Below, one piece after another: positions 58,878 through 64,000 of a stretch of 64,000 bases of DNA. The position numbers were made by a program, and so were the translations under genes. Under the pieces are notes generated by a model. The model made no database searches. It worked only from the letters and a program-made list of their open reading frames with translations, and had not been told where the DNA came from. This DNA comes from Leishmania mexicana MHOM/GT/2001/U1103. Taxonomy: Eukaryota; Euglenozoa; Kinetoplastea; Trypanosomatida; Trypanosomatidae. How positions within the stretch are numbered: position 1 is the first letter of the stretch; every line of letters begins with the position of its first letter. The DNA is taken from positions 26,420 through 90,419 of the forward strand of contig NC_018308.1 in assembly GCF_000234665.1 (NCBI RefSeq), in the 5' to 3' direction.

Positions 58878-60272
58878 TCACCATCGCCATTCGTCGATGA
58901 TGAACGGTAGAGAGAAACAGAGGCGGGGGCGAGGTGGGAGAAGTGAGTATGGAGAGGGGGAGAGAGTGTGACGGCGGCGGCAAACGGTGGCGAGATGGCA
59001 TGCCCGTGTCGCATCAGCTGCCAGTGCTTTCTCTTCTTCTCCCCCGCCTCTCTCCCCTTCCCCGCCACATCCTCCTTCTGCCTGTCCGTCTAGTCTCTCC
59101 CCACCCACCCACCCACCCACACACCGACACACCGACACGCAACCATGTGCGGCCAATGTCAGCGCCGTGGTCCTCGCACACCTACACGCCTACTCGTCCG
59201 GACGCCAGGCTTGGGACGGACGTCCCTGCGCCGTTCCTGGCCGCGCCCGCGCGCGGATGTACCTGTGCGTGCAGCCGCTTTGTGCACACGCACGCGTGTA
59301 CGCGTGTATTTTCTTTTCATGTTCTTCATCATCATGTACAGTAGCACCCGTGCGGCACGACGGCGGCGGCGACCACCACCACCATCGCCGCCGCCTCCGC
59401 CCTGTTTCCTTATGTATGGCATCATCCATCAATGACGGCCTGTGCGCACAGAAGCGTGTCGGTCTCTCGGAGGAGATGCGCATGGTGTATGCGTGTGTAT
59501 GCCCTGTCCCCTCAGCACGGAATGGAAAACGAGTGCGCATCCCTCCCCCCCCCTCCTCCCCCCTCGCCCGAAGTGACCGTGACAAAGTCGTGCCGGTGGC
59601 CACCACGAGGAAAGAGTTGCTCATCCAGAAGCAAAGTGAGTGAGTGAGGGGGGGAGGGGCGACAGTGCGATAGCAGGGAGAGGTGGCGCTCCCTCCCCTC
59701 CCCTCCCCACACACACACACACATGCCCCCACACACATCTTCGTTCCCCATTCCCTTCCGTATCTTTCCATTGCCCTTTCGCTGCTCCTCTATACACGCA
59801 CCCGCGCCCTCATCCCATGCGCGCGTTGCCACCGCTGTGGTGTACCCGCAGGCCGATCAAGTGGGCATCTCTTCATGCCTTTGGACTTCACCACCACTGT
59901 GCCCCCTCCCCTCCCCCGTCACTCGTATCGACTTCCAGAAGCAACGCACTCGCTTCCAAGACAGCGATTGCGTTCATGCGTCCGCGCGCAGCTAGAAGAC
60001 CCCCACCCACACTCTCCACTCGCGTGCTCGCCCGGAGACTGACGTCTTCTCTCCGGCGTGTCTCCCCAGTCCGTTCCCCATCAGACGTTGCGCCGTAGCA
60101 GTCCGTAGTCCCCCCTCCCCTCCCCTCCCTCCCTTTCCCTTTGTGTATTAGATGTAGCGTCGCGTATACGTAGAGGCCGTAGTAGTCGTCTCTCCCAGCC
60201 CCACCCCCACCCACTCCCTCCCCTCCTCTCACCCACCCTTTCTCTCGCGTTGTTTGTAGTCGCGCGAAGGCC
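58878..60272. other. Intergenic spacer (1.4 kb)
   Basis: No gene supported. CCCA repeats at 59100-59122, a CA run at 59708-59724 and many pyrimidine tracts (about 59030-59100, 60107-60145, 60196-60250). Confidence 0.5.
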
Positions 60273-61628
60273 ATGCGCAGTTCACGTCATCTGTGTGGCC
60301 TGCCCACTGTCCGGACTGTCGCGGCAACGGGCTGGCGCTACCACCGTCACGGGGCACCGGAGAAGGTGCTGCAGTATGAACGGTATCGCGTCCCCTTCGA
60401 CCGCACGAGTGGGCAGGTGGTGGTGAAGATGTTAGCAGCGCCAGTCCACCGGCATGACAAGAATCTTATCGAAGGTCACGGGGGCCCGATTGCGGTGCCC
60501 AAGACGTGTCTGCCACACGTCGCCGGTGTCGAGGGTGTCGGCGTGGTCGAGGAAGTCGGCTCCAACGCGCAGCTAGCGCTGAAGGAGGGGGATTTGGTGT
60601 GGATCAACAACCCCGCTGTTGGCAGCTGGGCGACGCACATCGTCACGGATGCCGAGAACCTCGATGTCGTCCCGTGTCGCGCGGATGTCGATATCGAGTA
60701 CCTCGCCTCGCTGTCCCTGTTCCACACGGCGTACCATCTCACACACGACTTTGTGAACATCCAGCCGAACGATGTCGTGCTGCAGACCGGCGCCTCCTCG
60801 TCGATCGCCCAGATCTGCCAAGGCTACGTGCGCGCCAAGGGTGCGAAGCTTTTTCAGACGATGCAGCTGGGCCGCACAGAGCACGCCCACCTGCTCGCCT
60901 TCTTCAAACTGCGCGGCGCCTTTGCGGTCGTGCCGTACAACTACGCACGGACGAACTACATGCGCCGCCTTCTCTCCGACGTGCCGCCGCCGAAGCTGCT
61001 GCTGAACCACACCTGTGGCGGGTACGCCTCGAACCTCGTCAACCTGCTTGGCGACAACGGCGTCTGTGTCACGTACGGCAACACGAGTCACCAGCCGATG
61101 CAGATCTCTAACATGGACGCGATTGCGCGCGGCGTTCAGCTGAAGGGCTTCTTTCTACCGAGCTGGATTCGGCGGCACACGCGCGAGGCTCGCATGCGGG
61201 TGCACCAGAACGTGGTGGAGAGCATGACCATCACCCAGGGTCACGGGATCTTTCGCGCACAGCGATTCAAGATGGACGGCGACTCGGCGTTCGCCTTCAG
61301 CAATGCCTGGGACGCCCCGCTCGCCTCGCGTAAAGCCGTGCTGCGCATGGTCGGCGAGTACGGCGAGTGGCGTCGCCCGCGCTCTGACCAGGCGGGGTGG
61401 AACATCGGGCGTGCCGTCTGGGAGGACATGCTGCAGCAGATGTGGGAGTCCGCCAGCACAACGGAGAACCCGCAGTCGATGAAGTACTACACGCCGTTCG
61501 ACGACATCCACTCGTCCTTCTACGACGCGAAGCAGTCGAGAGAGATGGGGCACCGCGACGTGTTCTTCCGTCGTCCCAATGCACCGCGCCACAACGCCGC
61601 CGAGCAGCAGCAGCAGCAGCAGTCGTAG
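60273..61628 (+). CDS. MECR-like (trans-2-enoyl-CoA reductase family) oxidoreductase, mitochondrial-looking
   Basis: A 451-residue medium-chain dehydrogenase/reductase resembling MECR/Etr1, the last step of mitochondrial type II fatty acid synthesis. The N-terminus (MRSSRHLCGLPTVRTVAATG) is a good presequence. The catalytic domain shows VVVKMLAAPVH, LPHVAGVEGVGVVEEVGSN and GDLVWINNPAVGSW. The nucleotide-binding half starts at VLQTGASSSIAQICQGY, and VTYGNTSHQPMQI followed by QLKGFFLPSW is the MECR pattern (VTYGG...QP...LRGFW). However, the segment holding the family's catalytic Tyr (IQGNY in human) reads EGHGG here with His69-Gly70, so the Tyr is missing. The C-terminus (about 385-451) extends beyond the usual length and ends in a poly-Gln run. 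Confidence 0.75.
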   Translation: MRSSRHLCGLPTVRTVAATGWRYHRHGAPEKVLQYERYRVPFDRTSGQVVVKMLAAPVHRHDKNLIEGHGGPIAVPKTCLPHVAGVEGVGVVEEVGSNAQLALKEGDLVWINNPAVGSWATHIVTDAENLDVVPCRADVDIEYLASLSLFHTAYHLTHDFVNIQPNDVVLQTGASSSIAQICQGYVRAKGAKLFQTMQLGRTEHAHLLAFFKLRGAFAVVPYNYARTNYMRRLLSDVPPPKLLLNHTCGGYASNLVNLLGDNGVCVTYGNTSHQPMQISNMDAIARGVQLKGFFLPSWIRRHTREARMRVHQNVVESMTITQGHGIFRAQRFKMDGDSAFAFSNAWDAPLASRKAVLRMVGEYGEWRRPRSDQAGWNIGRAVWEDMLQQMWESASTTENPQSMKYYTPFDDIHSSFYDAKQSREMGHRDVFFRRPNAPRHNAAEQQQQQQS

Positions 61629-61731
61629 CAGATGGCAATGCATCACATACGTGCGTGCGTGCGTGTGTGTATGTGTGTGTGTGTGTGGTCGCCTCTTTCT
61701 GAATCGTGAGGTGCAGCAGTAGTGTGCTGCC

Positions 61732-61764
<33 letters not shown>

Positions 61765-62414
61765 ATTCGGCGAACACACACAAGACGACGCACGAGGCCA
61801 TGCTTGCATGGGCCTGCCGCCCCTTGTGTGTCCTTCTCTTGTTGATGGCAGCCCGAGAAGCCAGCTGATGTGTTGGCGATGGCACCGCACGCTGAGGGCG
61901 AGGGAGGGGAAAAGGGGCAACCGTGTTGCGCGTCATCGTCGCCCTTGCGACCTCTCGTCCTCGTCTTCGCTGTCGCACTCCCTCCCTCCCTCCTCCCGCG
62001 TCGTAGAGCACAGCAACGGATGACAACGGGGGCGGAGCTTCCCAGCTGACGGAGAAGGCGTGTCTACTTGTATGCAGAGTGTCGGTCTTTGTGCGCGTGC
62101 GGCTGTTCTTGCCCCCTCCCCACCTCCCCATCTTCGGCCCCCCCCTACCTACCTCCTCTCTTTTCTCCGCCTAATGCCTTCTGCACATGCGCTTCCCAAC
62201 GACACGCACGCGCACACGCCTACGCCATGCGTGCCTCCCCACATGTGCCCCGTCGCGCTCTCTGCGCACCCCGGGCGTCCTTCCTGCAGAACTGCCGTAG
62301 AGCCAGTCGCGTTGCCTTTTGCGCCAGACCCTCGCTGCAGTGTGCTCTTGGACGAGGGTGGTGTGTCCTCTACGCGGCTTCTGTCGCTGCTCTCCGCCCC
62401 CCCCTCCTCGTGAC

Positions 62415-62447
<33 letters not shown>

Positions 62448-62697
62448 CCGTCGCCAGCGTCTCCCTTCGAATCGTTTCCCTCTCAGGCAGTTTTCGGGCC
62501 GTGGTGCGGGGGAGGTCACGCATCGCATCGCATCGGTCCAGCGAGGCGGAACAAAGATAAAAGCACCGAGACGGAGGGAAGGGGGAGCAGCGGTGTTTCG
62601 TCGGGGGACCGCGACAGAACCCGCTCGTGCTCTCTCCCTGCTCAGGCACTTCGGGAGTTGCCTTGTACGCACCCGACACAGGCACCGAATCCCACGT
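61629..62697. other. Intergenic spacer
   Basis: No gene supported; an open frame runs upstream of the next gene but is low-complexity. TG run at about 61664-61686, CCT repeat at 61731-61757, TG run 62416-62437 followed by GA repeats to 62448. Confidence 0.5.
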
Positions 62698-63639
62698 ATG
62701 TGCTCGCCAATGTCGGCACATGCGATGAGGACACTTGGCGGGGTGCGGTGTTGGACGGCTGCGGCGACCAGCGTGTGGCACTCGCGGCACCGATGTCCTC
62801 CCTGGTCCAGCACCGTGTGGCAGCGCGGTGCTTGTGTCGGCCTCACACTCGGCAGCATGAGCACAAGTGGCGCACTCTGCACGGCGTACCGCCACCAAGC
62901 CACGGACCAGTTCCATCGATTCCTGCACAACCCGCATGTGGTGCAACCGGACGGGGTCGATGGGCTGCCACGGGTGAAGGGCGATCAGCAACAGTGGCTC
63001 AACACGGAGCAGTGGCACGGGTACAGCGATACGTACTTGCAGCGGCACATGCAGTACCCCGCCACCGTCGAGCTGAACAACCCCGCCGTCAACGCACGAC
63101 ACGACCTCCTCTACGAATGTCTGGGACTTGTGTACGAGCTGTACGGTAGCCTCGCCGAGGATCTGCAGGAGCTCCACGATGACCCCCTGCACCCGCACTT
63201 CCACCGCCGCATCGCCCGCGTCAAGCGCGACCGCGAGCGCATCGCCGCCGAGCTCGACAAGCGCTACGCTAAACTGCATCCAACAGTGAAGACGGTGTAC
63301 GACGCGTTCCTCGTCCGTCGCTACTACCACCTCGCCGACTGGATCGAGCATGTGGAGCGGAAGCGGGAAGGTCTCATCAATGACCTCAGCCCCGATTTCA
63401 TGGAAAAGACAATGGGCATGCGTGGGATCGCGGAGCAGTACCTGCGGCATCTGCGTGTCCTCGAGCACGCCCTTTACGAAGATCCTCTCATGGGCCTCCT
63501 CGAGGGTGATCGGGGCACGAACGCCCTCGATCAGTATACGCCTAGCGAGCTGGCGATCCTGCGGCAGAAGGCGGCCTACTTCCGCAAGATGCGCCGGTTC
63601 GGCGAGAATCAACTGGACGCCGACCTGCACACGCACTGA
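62698..63639 (+). CDS. Unknown protein, probably mitochondrial
   Basis: A 313-residue protein I cannot name. The N-terminus (MCSPMSAHAMRTLGGVRCWT and on to about residue 45) has Arg/Ser/Thr without acids, like a mitochondrial presequence; ATGs at 62713 and 62728 are alternatives. The mature part is helical and charged with many Tyr, His and Arg (LLYECLGLVYELYGSLAEDL; KTVYDAFLVRRYYHLADWIE; MGMRGIAEQYLRHLRVLEHA). A subunit of the mitoribosome or a respiratory complex is plausible by composition only. The frame is open to 62068, but upstream sequence encodes dinucleotide-repeat translation products and is leader. Confidence 0.65.
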   Translation: MCSPMSAHAMRTLGGVRCWTAAATSVWHSRHRCPPWSSTVWQRGACVGLTLGSMSTSGALCTAYRHQATDQFHRFLHNPHVVQPDGVDGLPRVKGDQQQWLNTEQWHGYSDTYLQRHMQYPATVELNNPAVNARHDLLYECLGLVYELYGSLAEDLQELHDDPLHPHFHRRIARVKRDRERIAAELDKRYAKLHPTVKTVYDAFLVRRYYHLADWIEHVERKREGLINDLSPDFMEKTMGMRGIAEQYLRHLRVLEHALYEDPLMGLLEGDRGTNALDQYTPSELAILRQKAAYFRKMRRFGENQLDADLHTH

Positions 63640-64000
63640 AGCGTGGGCCCAGTCCACCAATATGTGCCCCCCGGTGTGGTACCCCCCCCCCCTGCTGCAA
63701 CAACCGCGTCTTGTCGGACACCTCACCACCCCCTCCCCACCATCACCACCACTACCTTTCCTCATGCTTCCGAAACCTATGCGCGAACATCCCTCCGACG
63801 ATCACCGCGCCACCCTCACACCCGCCAGTGAAGGTGGCGACCTGGAGTAGTGCGCACCCACGCACGGTCCCTCCCTCTCTCGAACCCCACATAGGCGGCA
63901 CCCTGTCCTTGGTCTTCCGTGCCCCCCCCCCCGACCCGACCCGAGCCACTCCCCTTCTGTGTCACCACCGTGCCATTTGTGAGGCGGCGGACACACTCCT
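63640..64000. other. Gene-free right edge
   Basis: C-rich and pyrimidine-rich spacer (C runs near 63680-63692 and 63924-63934). No gene start is visible before the end. Confidence 0.5.

Noticed and set aside
62068..62697. N-terminal extension of the last gene
   Set aside because: The upstream part opens at TTG and encodes TG-repeat and C-run products; the presequence-like start at 62698 is more likely.

Overview
The window looks like nuclear DNA of a trypanosomatid, most probably an Old World Leishmania. Three things point there: every supportable gene (24) lies on the + strand, with no introns and long pyrimidine-rich, (TG)n/(CA)n-rich spacers between genes, as in a polycistronic unit processed by trans-splicing; the first gene is the 262-residue small subunit of the kinetoplastid two-subunit DNA topoisomerase IB, with its catalytic Tyr at residue 222; and the proteins carry trypanosomatid hallmarks (mitochondrial targeting-like N-termini, Cys-rich GPI-anchored surface proteins). 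I recall topoisomerase IB-S being on Leishmania chromosome 4, but cannot confirm the location or species from the sequence alone. Several open frames begin at non-ATG codons in spacer DNA; I placed starts at ATG throughout.

Layout. 0-21.3 kb: housekeeping and hypothetical genes. These are topoisomerase IB small subunit, a METTL13/EEF1AKMT4-type methyltransferase, a small coiled-coil protein, a 1856-residue unknown protein, a KAR5/GEX1/Brambleberry-type nuclear fusion protein, a coiled-coil protein, exosome subunit RRP40, and two unknown proteins. A candidate SIDER-like element follows the giant gene.

21.7-34.2 kb: a tandem array of five Cys-rich, GPI-anchored surface-antigen-like genes. It contains a 100-N assembly gap, a remnant of a duplicated 5' flank, a 1251-bp near-identical block present twice, and a Thr-rich 42-bp repeat. 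36.4-40 kb: two further single-pass membrane proteins, the first with a C-type-lectin-like ectodomain.

41-64 kb: a GRAM-domain protein, a very long putative mitochondrial RluA-type pseudouridine synthase, a TPR protein, mitochondrial ribosomal protein uL29m/L47, a tandem double AMP-deaminase-like protein that has lost its zinc ligands, a MECR-like oxidoreductase lacking the catalytic Tyr, and a mitochondrial-looking unknown.

The genes do not form one pathway; this is normal for a trypanosomatid transcription unit. The most notable content is (1) the putative karyogamy protein, relevant to Leishmania sex, (2) the two-domain AMP-deaminase pseudoenzyme with a uORF overlapping its start, and (3) the mosaic surface-antigen array, in which flanks and membrane-proximal halves are homogenised while N-terminal halves differ.
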